Part shown: in pieces, positions 16,774 through 25,968 of the stretch
Position numbering within the stretch: the first letter of the stretch is position 1
How the letters are laid out: every line of letters starts with the position of its first letter
From: Rhodoferax lacus
GTDB taxonomy: Bacteria > Pseudomonadota > Gammaproteobacteria > Burkholderiales > Burkholderiaceae_C
Assembly: GCF_003415675.1 (NCBI RefSeq)
Contig: NZ_QFZK01000011.1
Span: 79,482-143,481 of the forward strand
DNA length: 64,000 nt
Direction of reading: 5' to 3'
Translations under genes and position numbers: made by a program
Notes under the pieces: generated by a model
Database searches by the model: none
What the model was told of the DNA's origin: nothing
What the model saw: only the letters and a program-made list of their open reading frames with translations

Positions 16774-18570
16774 TCAGGCAAACACCGCATCGGTATCCAT
16801 CAGCACCCGCGCGCCACTGCGTGCGGTACGCATGGCCGTGGCCGTTTCAGGGAACAGTTTGGCAAAGTAGAAGCGCGCCGTCTGCAGTTTGGCCACATAG
16901 AAGGTGTCGGTGTTGCCCGACGCAATTTCCTTCAAGGCCACCTGCGCCATGCGCGCCCAGAAGTAGCCAAACACCATGTGGCCGGCCACGCGCAGGTAGT
17001 CCACAGCAGCCGCGCCCACTTCGTCCGGATTCTGGAAGGCCTTGAAGCCGATCTCGGTGGTGAACTTGGTCATCTGGTCGCCCAGGATGGCAATGGGGGT
17101 GATGAACTCGGCCATCTTTTCGTTCACGCCTTCTTCTTCCACCAGCTGGCCAATCAGCTTGCCAAACTTGCGCAGCGTGGCGCCGTTGTTGGAGAGCACC
17201 TTGCGGCCCAGCAGGTCCAGCGACTGGATGGTGTTGGTGCCCTCGTAAATCATGTTGATGCGGGCATCGCGCACCAGTTGCTCCATGCCGGTTTGCTTGA
17301 TATAGCCATGGCCGCCAAACACCTGCAGGCAGCCGGAGGTGGCGGTCCAACCATTGTCGGTGATGAAGGCTTTGACGATGGGGGTGAGCAGGGCCAGCAT
17401 CTCGCCGCTGTCTTTGCGCACTTTTTCATCGGGGTGGTAGTGCTCTTTTTCCAGCAGCATGGAGCAAAACGTCATGAGGGCACGGCCGCCTTCGGCATAG
17501 GCTTTGGCGGTGAGCAGCATCTTGCGCACGTCGGGGTGCACGATGATGGGGTCGGCCGCCTGGTCCTTGGACTTGGGGCCCGTGAGGGCGCGCATCTGGA
17601 TGCGGTCTTTGGCATAGGCCAGTGCGTTTTGATACGCCACCTCGGTCAGGCCCAGGGACTGGTTACCCACGCCCAGGCGCGCGGCATTCATCATCACAAA
17701 CATGCCCTGCATGCCCTTGTTGGGCTGGCCCACCAGCGTGCCCACTGCGCCGTCCAGGACCATCTGGCAGGTGGAGTTGCCGTGGATGCCCATCTTTTCT
17801 TCCAGGCCCGCGCAGAAGATGCCGTTGCGCGCGCCCAGCGAGCCATCGGACTTGACGTGGAACTTGGGCACGATGAACAGGCTAACCCCTTTGATGCCGG
17901 GGGGCGCGTCTGACAGGCGTGCCAGCACCAGATGGATGATGTTGTCGGCCATATCGTGCTCACCGGCGCTGATGAAAATCTTGGTGCCAGTGATCTTGTA
18001 AGTGCCGTCGCCCTGCGCCTCGGCCTTGGTGCGCATCAGGCCCAGGTCGGTGCCGCAGTGCGGCTCGGTCAGGCACATGCTGCCGGTCCACTCGCCACTG
18101 GTCATCTTGTGCAGATAGGTCTGCTTTTGCGCGTCGGTGCCGTGCTCGCGCAGCGCGGCGTAGGCGCCGTGCGTGAGGCCCGGGTACATGGTCCAGGCCT
18201 GGTTGGCGCTGTTGAGCATTTCGTAAAACATCTGGTTAAGTACCAGCGGCAGGCCCTGTCCGCCGAAGTCGGGGTCGCAGGCAAGAGCCGCCCAGCCGCC
18301 GTCTATGTACTGGCGGTAGGCTTCCTTGAAGCCCTTGGGGGTGGTGACGGCGTGGCTAGCCGCATCACGCCTGCAACCCTCCATGTCGCCACTGAGGTTC
18401 AGGGGCTGCAGCACCTCGGAGGCAAACTTGCCGCCCTCTTCCATCACGGCGTTCACCGTGTCGGCATCCAGCTCGGCATGCTTGGGGATTTGCTGCAGGT
18501 CGTCCATGACGTGCAGCAACTCGTGCATCACAAACTGCATGTCGCGCAGGGGCGGGGTGTAAGTGGGCAT
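16774..18570 (-). CDS. Acyl-CoA dehydrogenase, long FadE-like form
   Basis: A 598-residue flavoenzyme, longer than the usual 380-residue form and carrying the extra C-terminal helical domain (SLDLLGRKVLSNNGATLRKFG onward). FAD and substrate motifs include MCLTEPHCGTDLGLMRTKA, KIFISAGEHDMADNI and GGHGYIKQTGMEQLVRDARI followed by IYEGTNTIQSLDL. The catalytic Glu is the one in IYEGTN. It performs the first oxidation of acyl-CoA and passes electrons to ETF. The start MPTYTPPLRDMQFVMHE is chosen because family members begin there; it lies 22 bases after the TetR gene, so it is the first structural gene of the cluster. Confidence 0.92.
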   Translation of the reverse strand: MPTYTPPLRDMQFVMHELLHVMDDLQQIPKHAELDADTVNAVMEEGGKFASEVLQPLNLSGDMEGCRRDAASHAVTTPKGFKEAYRQYIDGGWAALACDPDFGGQGLPLVLNQMFYEMLNSANQAWTMYPGLTHGAYAALREHGTDAQKQTYLHKMTSGEWTGSMCLTEPHCGTDLGLMRTKAEAQGDGTYKITGTKIFISAGEHDMADNIIHLVLARLSDAPPGIKGVSLFIVPKFHVKSDGSLGARNGIFCAGLEEKMGIHGNSTCQMVLDGAVGTLVGQPNKGMQGMFVMMNAARLGVGNQSLGLTEVAYQNALAYAKDRIQMRALTGPKSKDQAADPIIVHPDVRKMLLTAKAYAEGGRALMTFCSMLLEKEHYHPDEKVRKDSGEMLALLTPIVKAFITDNGWTATSGCLQVFGGHGYIKQTGMEQLVRDARINMIYEGTNTIQSLDLLGRKVLSNNGATLRKFGKLIGQLVEEEGVNEKMAEFITPIAILGDQMTKFTTEIGFKAFQNPDEVGAAAVDYLRVAGHMVFGYFWARMAQVALKEIASGNTDTFYVAKLQTARFYFAKLFPETATAMRTARSGARVLMDTDAVFA

Positions 18571-18592
18571 GGTGGTGGCTCCTGAAAAGACG

Positions 18593-19231
18593 TCAAGCGG
18601 GTTGGGAAACCTGTGCGCCATAGCGCACCAGGATGTTGGCAAAGGCGGTGTTGGCGCGCTCCAGCGAACCTGGATTCTTCAGGAAACGCGCCCCATAGTG
18701 AAGCGCCAGAATGAGACCGTGGATTTCAAAGGCAATCTGCTGCGGGTCAGCATCCACCCGCAGTTGGCCGCATTCCTGGGCCTGCTCGATGGCGCGGTGC
18801 AGGGCCTGCATCCAGGTCTGCACCGAGCTGGCCAGGGCGTCGCGCACCGGGCCGGGCCGGTCATCAAACTCCGCAGCGCCACTGATGAAGATGCAGCCGG
18901 ACTGGATTTCCACCGCCACGCGTTTCATCCAGTTGGAGAACAGGGCCCGAACGCGTGGCAATCCGCGATCGGCTTGCAGGGACGGGTAGAAGATTTCCTG
19001 CTCGAAGCGGCTGAAGTACTCGCGGATGACGGAGATTTGCAGCTCTTCACGCGAACCGAAGTGGGCGAATACGCCCGACTTGCTCATCTGCGTAACCTCG
19101 GCAATGGCGCCGATGCTCAAGCCCTCCAGACCGATCTGGGTGGCCAGGCCAAGCGCGGCCTCGATGATCGTGGCCTTGGTCTGCTGGCCTTTTTGCATGG
19201 CGCGCGGTGAGCTGGCGGAAGAGGTAACCAT
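18593..19231 (-). CDS. TetR-family repressor of the beta-oxidation cluster
   Basis: A 212-residue regulator. The N-terminal helix-turn-helix is visible in IIEAALGLATQIGLEGLSIG and MSKSGVFAHFGSREELQISV; the remainder is the helical ligand-binding domain. It is immediately upstream of the acyl-CoA dehydrogenase and a perfect palindrome lies before its own start, so autoregulation and control of the cluster by an acyl-CoA are likely. I use the ATG at 19231; ATG 19198 (MQKGQQTK) is an alternative. Confidence 0.88.
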   Translation of the reverse strand: MVTSSASSPRAMQKGQQTKATIIEAALGLATQIGLEGLSIGAIAEVTQMSKSGVFAHFGSREELQISVIREYFSRFEQEIFYPSLQADRGLPRVRALFSNWMKRVAVEIQSGCIFISGAAEFDDRPGPVRDALASSVQTWMQALHRAIEQAQECGQLRVDADPQQIAFEIHGLILALHYGARFLKNPGSLERANTAFANILVRYGAQVSQPA

Positions 19232-19264
19232 GTGTGTTTGGGGTTGCGCTGGCAGGGACACCAA

Positions 19265-19290
19265 CAAAATAGAACGACCGTGCTATTTTG
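19265..19290. promoter_or_regulatory. Palindromic TetR operator
   Basis: Perfect 8-base arms CAAAATAG (19265-19272) and CTATTTTG (19283-19290) flank AACGACCGTG, itself partly symmetric. The overall form TAGAACG-NN-CGT-like resembles operators of TetR proteins that control fatty-acid genes. It ends 34 bases before the TetR start, where it would overlap the promoter. Confidence 0.7.
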
Positions 19291-19358
19291 CAGTATTTCG
19301 CCGAAACCCGGTCAAAGCCCGCCTGTTCTAGGCTGGGGCTTCTATTTGTGCCACGGGT

Positions 19359-20069
19359 TTACCCGAGCATGACGGACAGGCTGCTGTCCAGGTGTTCCGA
19401 GGGCAGGCGCTTGAAGCCCGAGCGCACAAAGCGCTGCAGCCGGCCGGTGACAAAGGCCGCCAGCACGGCCGCGCGCACCTGTGCATCGATGGTGGGCGTC
19501 AGGGATGCGGCATCTGCTCCGGCGCGCAGGCACTGCCTGAAGGTGGCCTCGATCTTGTCAAAGAACTGGTTCATGCGCTGTTGCAGGCGCTCGTTTTCAA
19601 ATACCAGCGCGTCCCCCACCATCACGCGGGCCATGCCCGGGTTGCGCTCGGCAAACTGCACCAGCATGCTGATGATGATGGCGCATTGGCGCGCACCGGC
19701 GCCTGTCCCTTCAGGCTGCTCGCGCTCCACGATCTGGTTGGCCAGCGTGAACACCGACTGCTCGATGAATTCGATCAGGCCTTCGAACATCTGGGCCTTG
19801 CTGGCAAAGTGGCGGTAGAGTGCCGCCTCGCTCACGTCCAGCCGCGCGGCCAGGGCTGCGGTGGTGATGCGTTCGCCTGCGGGCTGTTCGAGCATGGCTG
19901 CCAGGGTTTGCAATATCTGGATGCGCCGCTCACCCGGCTTGGGCCGTTTGCGCGCAGGTGCCGGATCGGCATTCTGTGACGCAACCGGCAACCCAACAGG
20001 CAGCGCTGCCTCCTGGTTTTCGATTGCGGTCGGGTCGTCGGGCATGGTGCTTGGGGGTGGTTGATTCAT
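19359..20069 (-). CDS. slmA: Nucleoid occlusion factor SlmA
   Basis: A 236-residue TetR-fold protein. It has the SlmA signature: KPGERRIQILQTLAAMLEQP, RITTAALAARLDVSEAALYRHF and SKAQMFEGLIEFIE. SlmA binds specific chromosomal sites and FtsZ to prevent septum formation over the nucleoid. The N-terminal 45 residues are a low-complexity extension before the DNA-binding domain. The ATG at 20069 overlaps the kinase stop (ATGA), making it the last gene of an argB-regulator-kinase-slmA row. Confidence 0.9.
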   Translation of the reverse strand: MNQPPPSTMPDDPTAIENQEAALPVGLPVASQNADPAPARKRPKPGERRIQILQTLAAMLEQPAGERITTAALAARLDVSEAALYRHFASKAQMFEGLIEFIEQSVFTLANQIVEREQPEGTGAGARQCAIIISMLVQFAERNPGMARVMVGDALVFENERLQQRMNQFFDKIEATFRQCLRAGADAASLTPTIDAQVRAAVLAAFVTGRLQRFVRSGFKRLPSEHLDSSLSVMLG

Positions 20070-21481
20070 TCTCGCACAGGCTCCAGCAGCAGCGTGCAAC
20101 GCAGGCCCCGGCCCCCGGCTCCGGCACCAATCTGCAACTGACTGTGGTGCACGCGCGAAATCTCATCGGCAATGGCCAAGCCCAGGCCATTGCCCTCACC
20201 CGGTGTTCCGGGCAGGCGGTAAAAGCGCTCCAGCATGCGGGCCCGCTCCTCTGGAGGCACGCCGGGGCCGTCGTCTTCGACTTCCACGAAGGCCTGCGCT
20301 GCGGGACTTCCTACGGCCTTGCGCAAGCCACAACGCAGGGTGACATGGCTGCCCTTGGGGGTGTAGCGCACGGCGTTGTCCACCAGGTTGGCCAGCAGCT
20401 CACGCAGCAGCCAGGCATAGCCATTGACGCGCACGTCTTGGGCCTCCAGCCCCAGGTCTATCTGCTTGACAGCAGCAGCGTCCAGAAACTCTTCCAGCAC
20501 CTGCTCGCATAGCGGCTTGAGGTCGACGGCTTGGGCAGGCTCGGTCAGACTGGTGCGTGCGTCAGCCCGTGAAAGGGCCAGCAGTTGGGTGGCCAACTGC
20601 GAGGTGCGGCGCGTGGCATCGCGCAGCTTGCGGATCTGGTCAGAACGCAGGGTGATGGTGTCCGTCTCGGGCAAGGCCCAGGCTTCCACCTGGGCTTGCA
20701 AGCCGGCCAAGGGTGTGCGCAACTGGTGCGCAGCATCGGCCACAAAGCGGCGCTGGCTCTCGGCTTGCGCGTTCACCAGATCAAACAGGCGGTTGAGCGA
20801 CAACACCAGGGGCCGCACTTCGTCGGGCGAGCCTGCTGCATCCAGTGGCGAGAGGTCACGCGGCGAGCGGCCTTCCACGGCGTCCTTCAGTGCCAACAGG
20901 GGACGCAGGGCGCGGCGCACAGCCCAGTGGACGGCAAAGGCGGCACCCGCTGCCAGTACCAGATTGGGCAATATCACCTTGAACCACAACCGGCGCAGCC
21001 ACTGCGTTCGCACGCTGGCTCCATCGGCCAGACGCACGGTCAACTCACCGGCAGAACCTATGACACGCTGGCTGACAATGCGGTAGACCACACCCTTGTA
21101 TTCCTCACTGGAAAACTCGGGCTCATAGGTGTCGGGCGGATAGTCCCCCAGCCAGGGCTCACCCAAAAGCACCTTGCCGTCGGAATTGAGAACGGCGTAG
21201 GCAGACCGTCCTTTGCGTACGGCCAAAAAATCGGCAACCTCTGGAGCCATGTGCAGGCGCGGAATCTGCGGTGGCCAGGCGCCTTGCGCCTTGATGGAAT
21301 CAGCCAGTTGGGGCACCAGGGTCAGCAACTGCCGGTCCTGCTGTATGGCTGGCGTGTCGGCCAGCTGGTAGTCAAACCAGGTGTTCAGTGCAGCCAGTAT
21401 CAGCAGGGGCACCAGCAAGAGCAGCAGCAGGCGCTGTTGCAGACCTGGAGCGCCAGCAATGGCAACAGGCGCCGGTGTCAA
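20066..21481 (-). CDS. Sensor histidine kinase, probable TTG start
   Basis: A 471-residue membrane kinase: first helix LLLLLLVPLLILAALNTWF, a periplasmic domain of about 130 residues, second helix VILPNLVLAAGAAFAVHW, HAMP region, H-box DAAHQLRTPLAGLQ, N-box LVDNAVRYTPKG and glycine box GNGLGLAIADEI. No ATG or GTG fits near the expected start; a TTG at 21481 overlaps the regulator stop (TTGA), giving a coupled start just before the first helix. The signal is unknown. Its C-terminus overlaps slmA by four bases, an unusual link between a two-component system and a division factor. Confidence 0.85.
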   Translation of the reverse strand: MTPAPVAIAGAPGLQQRLLLLLLVPLLILAALNTWFDYQLADTPAIQQDRQLLTLVPQLADSIKAQGAWPPQIPRLHMAPEVADFLAVRKGRSAYAVLNSDGKVLLGEPWLGDYPPDTYEPEFSSEEYKGVVYRIVSQRVIGSAGELTVRLADGASVRTQWLRRLWFKVILPNLVLAAGAAFAVHWAVRRALRPLLALKDAVEGRSPRDLSPLDAAGSPDEVRPLVLSLNRLFDLVNAQAESQRRFVADAAHQLRTPLAGLQAQVEAWALPETDTITLRSDQIRKLRDATRRTSQLATQLLALSRADARTSLTEPAQAVDLKPLCEQVLEEFLDAAAVKQIDLGLEAQDVRVNGYAWLLRELLANLVDNAVRYTPKGSHVTLRCGLRKAVGSPAAQAFVEVEDDGPGVPPEERARMLERFYRLPGTPGEGNGLGLAIADEISRVHHSQLQIGAGAGGRGLRCTLLLEPVRE

Positions 21482-22191
21482 TCGGCGCCCACCAGCTCCA
21501 GCCGGTAGCCAAAACCACGAATGGAACGCAGGGCTATGCCATGCGGCTCCAGCTTGGCTCGCAGACGCGAGATATAGACCTCCACCGCGTTGGGTGTGAT
21601 CTCCTTGTCCCAGCCGGTCAGGGCCTGCAACAGCTTGTCCTTGTTGGCGGGTTTGGGAGCCTGCAGCATCAGGTATTCCATCACCGTCCACTCACGGGGC
21701 CCCAGCTCCATGGGCTGGCGCGTGGATGTAGCCGCGCCATCGGCGCCTGGTGTGGCTACATGGAAGGTCGCCTGGCGCAGTGCCATGTCCAACTCCAACG
21801 AGCCAAAGCGCAGCACCGACGTGGTAGCGGCCTGCGAGCGGCGCAGCAGGGCCCGCAAGCGTGCCAGCAGTTCGGGCAACTCAAAGGGCTTGACCATGTA
21901 GTCATCAGCGCCCATGTCCAGACCCTGCACACGGTCCTGCAATGCGTCACGCGCTGTGAGTATCAGCACCGGCATGCTGTGGCCCTGCTCGCGCAGCGCC
22001 TGTGTGAGTGCCAGGCCGTCCATCAGCGGCAAGCCGATATCGATGACGGCGATGTCGAAGGCGTCGGCCTGCGTCACCTCCAGCGCCCGCTCGGCGCTGC
22101 CCACCCAGTCCACCGCGTAACCGGCGTTGGACAGCCCCAGCTTGATGCCGCTGGCAACCAGCACGTCGTCTTCTACGAGCAGCAATCTCAT
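21478..22191 (-). CDS. OmpR-family response regulator (QseB/PmrA-like)
   Basis: A 237-residue regulator. The receiver begins MRLLLVEDDVLVASGIKLGL, with the phosphoacceptor in IAVIDIGLPLMDGLAL and the conserved Lys in DDYMVKPFELPEL. The winged-helix domain ends VEVYISRLRAKLEPHGIALRSIRGFGYRLE. It carries a roughly 20-residue insertion (VATPGADGAATSTRQP) between the two halves of its effector domain region. It lies 34 bases after argB and overlaps the partner kinase start. Confidence 0.9.
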   Translation of the reverse strand: MRLLLVEDDVLVASGIKLGLSNAGYAVDWVGSAERALEVTQADAFDIAVIDIGLPLMDGLALTQALREQGHSMPVLILTARDALQDRVQGLDMGADDYMVKPFELPELLARLRALLRRSQAATTSVLRFGSLELDMALRQATFHVATPGADGAATSTRQPMELGPREWTVMEYLMLQAPKPANKDKLLQALTGWDKEITPNAVEVYISRLRAKLEPHGIALRSIRGFGYRLELVGAD

Positions 22192-22225
22192 GGAAATCCG
22201 TTGCGGTGCGGTGTGGGGGCCATGG

Positions 22226-23128
22226 TCAATGGGAGCGGATCATGGTGCCGAAGGCCTGCTCGGTCAGGATCTCCAGCAAGAGCACATGGGGCACGCGCCC
22301 GTCGACGATGTGCACCGCGTTGACACCGCTCTTGGCAGCATCCAGCGCGCCCGCGATCTTGGGCAGCATGCCGCCCGAGATGGTGCCGTCGGCAAACAGT
22401 TCATCGATACGCCGGGCTGTGAGGTCGGTGAGCAACTGACCCTGCTTGTCCAGCACGCCGCTGATGTTGGTCAGCATCAGCAGCTTTTCGGCATGCAGCA
22501 CGGTGGCCAGTTTCGCGGCCACGACGTCGGCGTTGATGTTGTAGCTCTCGTTGTTTTCGCCAAAACCGATGGGGCTGATGACGGGGATGAAGGCGTCGTC
22601 CTGCAAGGCCTTCACCACACTCGGGTCCACGCTGACGATGTCGCCCACCTGGCCGATGTCATGCTCGATGCTGGGGTCTGCGTTGTCATGCAGCTTGAGT
22701 TTTTGGGCACGGATCATGGCGCCATCGCGCCCGGTCAGGCCCACGGCCTTGCCACCGGCCTGGTTGATCAGGCCCACGATGTCCTGCTGCACTTCGCCAC
22801 CCAGCACCCACTCCACCACTTCCATGGTGGGGGCGTCAGTCACGCGCATGCCCTGGATGAACTCGCCCTTCATGCCCAGGCGCTTCAGGGCCTGTTCAAT
22901 CTGCGGGCCGCCGCCGTGCACCACCACCGGGTTGATGCCCACCAGCTTCAAGAGCACCACGTCCTCGGCAAAGGCCTTTTGCAGGGCCGGGTCGGTCATG
23001 GCGTTGCCGCCGTACTTGATGACCATGGTCTTGCCATGGAACTTGCGGATATAGGGCAGCGCCTGGGCCAGGATGTCGGCTTTGTCGTGGTTGGCGATTG
23101 GTGTGGGGGATGCGGGGGGTGTTGTCAT
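22226..23128 (-). CDS. argB: Acetylglutamate kinase ArgB
   Basis: A 300-residue amino-acid kinase: [26 protein letters not shown] at the nucleotide-binding N-terminus, [32 protein letters not shown], and a C-terminal [21 protein letters not shown]. It phosphorylates N-acetyl-L-glutamate in arginine biosynthesis. The insert around [24 protein letters not shown] is typical of the cyclic-pathway arginine-sensitive enzymes, so feedback inhibition is possible. The start is the ATG at 23128, followed by a short Pro/Ala leader. Confidence 0.95.
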   Translation of the reverse strand: MTTPPASPTPIANHDKADILAQALPYIRKFHGKTMVIKYGGNAMTDPALQKAFAEDVVLLKLVGINPVVVHGGGPQIEQALKRLGMKGEFIQGMRVTDAPTMEVVEWVLGGEVQQDIVGLINQAGGKAVGLTGRDGAMIRAQKLKLHDNADPSIEHDIGQVGDIVSVDPSVVKALQDDAFIPVISPIGFGENNESYNINADVVAAKLATVLHAEKLLMLTNISGVLDKQGQLLTDLTARRIDELFADGTISGGMLPKIAGALDAAKSGVNAVHIVDGRVPHVLLLEILTEQAFGTMIRSH

Positions 23129-23199
23129 GGGTGGATATGGAAGGAAATTCGTTCAAAGCAGCGGCAGCCCTGTGGCGCACTTGTGTAAAGGTTGGATTT

Positions 23200-23667
23200 C
23201 TAGATCGCTTGAATTTTTTGATTAAAAAGTTCGACGATAGACAGCAATTGCCTTGCTGCTTCGGTGGCCATCTGAAGTCGCTCAAAACGCTCGACAGAGC
23301 TGTCCGGGTACTCGTGTGCGAACTGGTTTCGGACTTGTCGCAGGGCAAGCCACTGGTCGGCACTGGGTAGCCATCCGAGTTGCTCCAAACGGCCAAAGCG
23401 GTCAACAGCCGACATGGACCGAACGTCTTCGCCCAAGGCGTTTAGCACAGCAGGTATCAAACGGGCACCCAAATCGTCTTGCAGACGGGTGTAGCGGTAG
23501 GCGAACTGATCCACCAAGCGGCGATCAGCCTTGCTCAGATTGGCATATTCTTCTGGGTTGAGTGCGCGTGTTTGCATATCCTGCAACGCATCCGTCAGAG
23601 CCTCAACGTGACCAAGGCACACGGCGTGGATTTGCTGCATGGCCAGCAGTTCAGGTGTGGGCGTCAT
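23200..23667 (-). CDS. hepT: HepT-like HEPN toxin of an MNT/HEPN pair
   Basis: A 155-residue all-helical protein. It carries R113-N-Q-F-A-H118-E-Y120, the Rx4HxY motif of HepT-type HEPN ribonucleases; in known pairs the Tyr is the residue AMPylated by the MntA partner, which neutralises the RNase. It follows the nucleotidyltransferase with an ATGA overlap. The target RNA is unknown. It is longer than minimal HepT (about 130 residues) owing to the N-terminal helix. Confidence 0.8.
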   Translation of the reverse strand: MTPTPELLAMQQIHAVCLGHVEALTDALQDMQTRALNPEEYANLSKADRRLVDQFAYRYTRLQDDLGARLIPAVLNALGEDVRSMSAVDRFGRLEQLGWLPSADQWLALRQVRNQFAHEYPDSSVERFERLQMATEAARQLLSIVELFNQKIQAI

Positions 23668-23966
23668 AGTATTTGAACTCCCGTGGCATGGGCCACTGTG
23701 ACTATGGAGCGCTCATCGCCTGGTTGTTCAACGACAAGGTCAATTTTGCGTTCGCCCAGCGCACGTTCAAGCAAGGTCAGCATACGGACTTTCTTGGCAA
23801 AGGGTTCGATGGCTGCGGCCGAGGCCGGGCGTACGAGCAAATCAATGTCACCACCCTTTTTTGCGTCGTCCACGCGGGAGCCGAAGAGCCAGACAGCCGC
23901 ACCATCGCCAAACGTGCTCACGGCTGCGGAGCGAATTGCCTGGACTTGGTCAGAGGATAGGCGCAT
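23664..23966 (-). CDS. mntA: MntA-like minimal nucleotidyltransferase antitoxin
   Basis: A 100-residue minimal nucleotidyltransferase. The active-site GS is at residues 29-30 and DxD at 40 and 42 (GSRVDDAKKGGDIDLLV), and a third Asp appears at 76 (RKIDLVVE), so all three metal ligands are present and the enzyme looks active. Known MntA proteins transfer AMP from ATP to the HepT Tyr. It is the first gene of the pair. The start MRLSSDQ was chosen because it begins just before the first helix; the open frame continues upstream without homology. Confidence 0.82.
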   Translation of the reverse strand: MRLSSDQVQAIRSAAVSTFGDGAAVWLFGSRVDDAKKGGDIDLLVRPASAAAIEPFAKKVRMLTLLERALGERKIDLVVEQPGDERSIVTVAHATGVQIL

Positions 23967-24097
23967 AGGTTTTTTGCCACTATGGGCAATCCGAAGTTCA
24001 CTTGCTGCGGGACACAAGCCCGATTTTACTGTGGCGGTTGTTACAGCTGGCCAAGGCTACAGAAATCAAAGCGCGTTGGTTTCAATTCGCGTGGCCC

Positions 24098-25957
24098 TTA
24101 AGTTGGCTGGTAGCCCTGCACGTGGCGCAAGAAGACGGCCTTGATGGCGGGCGCGTCGTTCTGGTCGGCCGCCACCTGCAGCCCCTGCAGCTCGCCTCGC
24201 AGCTCCGCCCACGGCAAAAAAGGCTCGCGCGCCTTCATGATGCGCGGGTGCTCGGTGGGCTCGGGGTTGTCGCCAATCAGCAGTTCCTCGTACAGCTTTT
24301 CGCCGGGGCGCAGGCCGGTAATGGCGATCTCGATATCGCCTTGCGGGTAGGACGGCGTGCGCTCGCTCAAGCCCGAGAGGTGCAGCATGCGCCGCGCCAG
24401 GTCGATGATCTTGATGGGCTGGCCCATGTCCAGCACAAACACGTCACCGCCCTGCCCCATGGCACCGGCCTGCAGCACCAGTTGGGCTGCCTCGGGGATG
24501 GTCATGAAGTAGCGCGTTACCTCGGCATCCGTCACCGTGAGTGGCCCGCCGGAGGCCAACTGTTTGCGGAACAGTGGCACCACACTGCCGCTGGACCCCA
24601 GCACATTGCCAAAGCGCACCATGGAGAACAGAGTGTGCGGATGCGCCTGCGCAAAGGCCTGCAGCACCAGCTCGGCCATGCGCTTGGTGGCACCCATCAC
24701 ATTGGTGGGGCGCACGGCCTTGTCGGTGCTGATGAGCACAAAGCGGTGCACGCCCGCGTTGACGGCTGCCTGCGCCATGTGCAAGGTGCCAAACACATTG
24801 TTGCGCACGCCCTCACCCGGGTTGTCTTCCACCATGGGCACATGCTTGTAGGCGGCTGCGTGGTAGACGGTGGCGGGTCGGTAGGCATTGAACACGGCCT
24901 GCAGGCGCTCGGGGTTGGACACGCTGGCCAGGAGAGGCACCAGTCCCACCACCAGCCCTTCGGTGATGCACTGCGCCTGGAGTTCCTGGTGGATGCTGTA
25001 CAGGCCAAATTCGCTGTGGTCCAGCAGCAGCAATTGGCGTGGCTTTTGTTGAACGATCTGGCGTGTGAGCTCGCTGCCAATGCTGCCCCCTGCGCCACTG
25101 ACCAGCACCACCTGTCCGGCCAGGTCACGGGCCAGCAGATCGGTGCGCGGCGGCACCGGCTCGCGGCCCAAGAGGTCTTCGATGTCCAGTTCACGGAAGT
25201 CTTGCACCGTGACCTTGCCCGAGGTGAGGTCCGAGAGGCTGGGCAGGGAGCGCACATGTACCGGCAGGCTCTCCAACGACTGGATGATCTGGTTGCGCCG
25301 CTCACGCGTGGCGCTGGGCATGGCCAGCAGAATGTCGGTGATGGCGTGGCGCGACACGAGTGACAGCAGGGCGTCGGCCGCGAAGATCGGTTTGCCATTG
25401 ATGCTGCGGCCCACCATGTTGGCGTCGTCATCCACAAAACCGATCAGCTTGAGCTGGCCCGACACCTGCAGGGCGGAGGCGGTCTGGGCGCCCGCCGTCC
25501 CGGCACCGTAGATCAGCAGTTTGCCCGTGTGTCCTGAACCCAGCAGGGGAAGGCCTGCCAGCCAGAAGCGGGCCATGGCGCGGCTCAGGCCCACAAGAAT
25601 CAAGAAGATCAGGGGCTGCAGCACACCCAGGGTGCGGGGTACACCAACCCAATGGTTCCATAGCAGCACGGCCGTGAGCAGCACGGAATACAGCAACACC
25701 GCTTTGGCCGTGGCATTCAAGGCGGCTTGGCCGGTGTAGCGGAAGATGGCGCGGTAAAGGCCAAAGCGGACAAAGATGGGGATGGCCAAGGCGGGCGCCA
25801 CCAGGTACACCCACCACTGGGCGCCAACCGGGCGGGCCCAGACGTCCAGACGCAGGCCGAAGGCCAGCCAGGTGGAGGCCAGGGCCAGGAGTACGTCCAT
25901 TGCCAGCACGATGAGCTGCTTCACCTCGCGTGGCCAAGTCAATATGCGTTGGTTCAT
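24098..25957 (-). CDS. WbpM/CapD-type UDP-GlcNAc 4,6-dehydratase
   Basis: A 619-residue membrane enzyme. The N-terminal part has four helices (for example LIVLAMDVLLALASTWLAFGL); a first nucleotide-binding fold (GKLLIYGAGTAGAQTASAL) is followed by the catalytic SDR domain with VVLVSGAGGSIGSELTRQI and the Ser/Tyr region further on (MGATKRMAELVLQA). In this family the usual SDR Tyr is replaced by Met in the large WbpM subgroup, which agrees with the MxxxK in GATKRM. The product, UDP-4-keto-6-deoxy-GlcNAc, feeds the reductase encoded two genes upstream. It is the last gene of the glycan operon and is GC-rich. Confidence 0.9.
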   Translation of the reverse strand: MNQRILTWPREVKQLIVLAMDVLLALASTWLAFGLRLDVWARPVGAQWWVYLVAPALAIPIFVRFGLYRAIFRYTGQAALNATAKAVLLYSVLLTAVLLWNHWVGVPRTLGVLQPLIFLILVGLSRAMARFWLAGLPLLGSGHTGKLLIYGAGTAGAQTASALQVSGQLKLIGFVDDDANMVGRSINGKPIFAADALLSLVSRHAITDILLAMPSATRERRNQIIQSLESLPVHVRSLPSLSDLTSGKVTVQDFRELDIEDLLGREPVPPRTDLLARDLAGQVVLVSGAGGSIGSELTRQIVQQKPRQLLLLDHSEFGLYSIHQELQAQCITEGLVVGLVPLLASVSNPERLQAVFNAYRPATVYHAAAYKHVPMVEDNPGEGVRNNVFGTLHMAQAAVNAGVHRFVLISTDKAVRPTNVMGATKRMAELVLQAFAQAHPHTLFSMVRFGNVLGSSGSVVPLFRKQLASGGPLTVTDAEVTRYFMTIPEAAQLVLQAGAMGQGGDVFVLDMGQPIKIIDLARRMLHLSGLSERTPSYPQGDIEIAITGLRPGEKLYEELLIGDNPEPTEHPRIMKAREPFLPWAELRGELQGLQVAADQNDAPAIKAVFLRHVQGYQPT

Positions 25958-25968
25958 TCCATTAAAGT

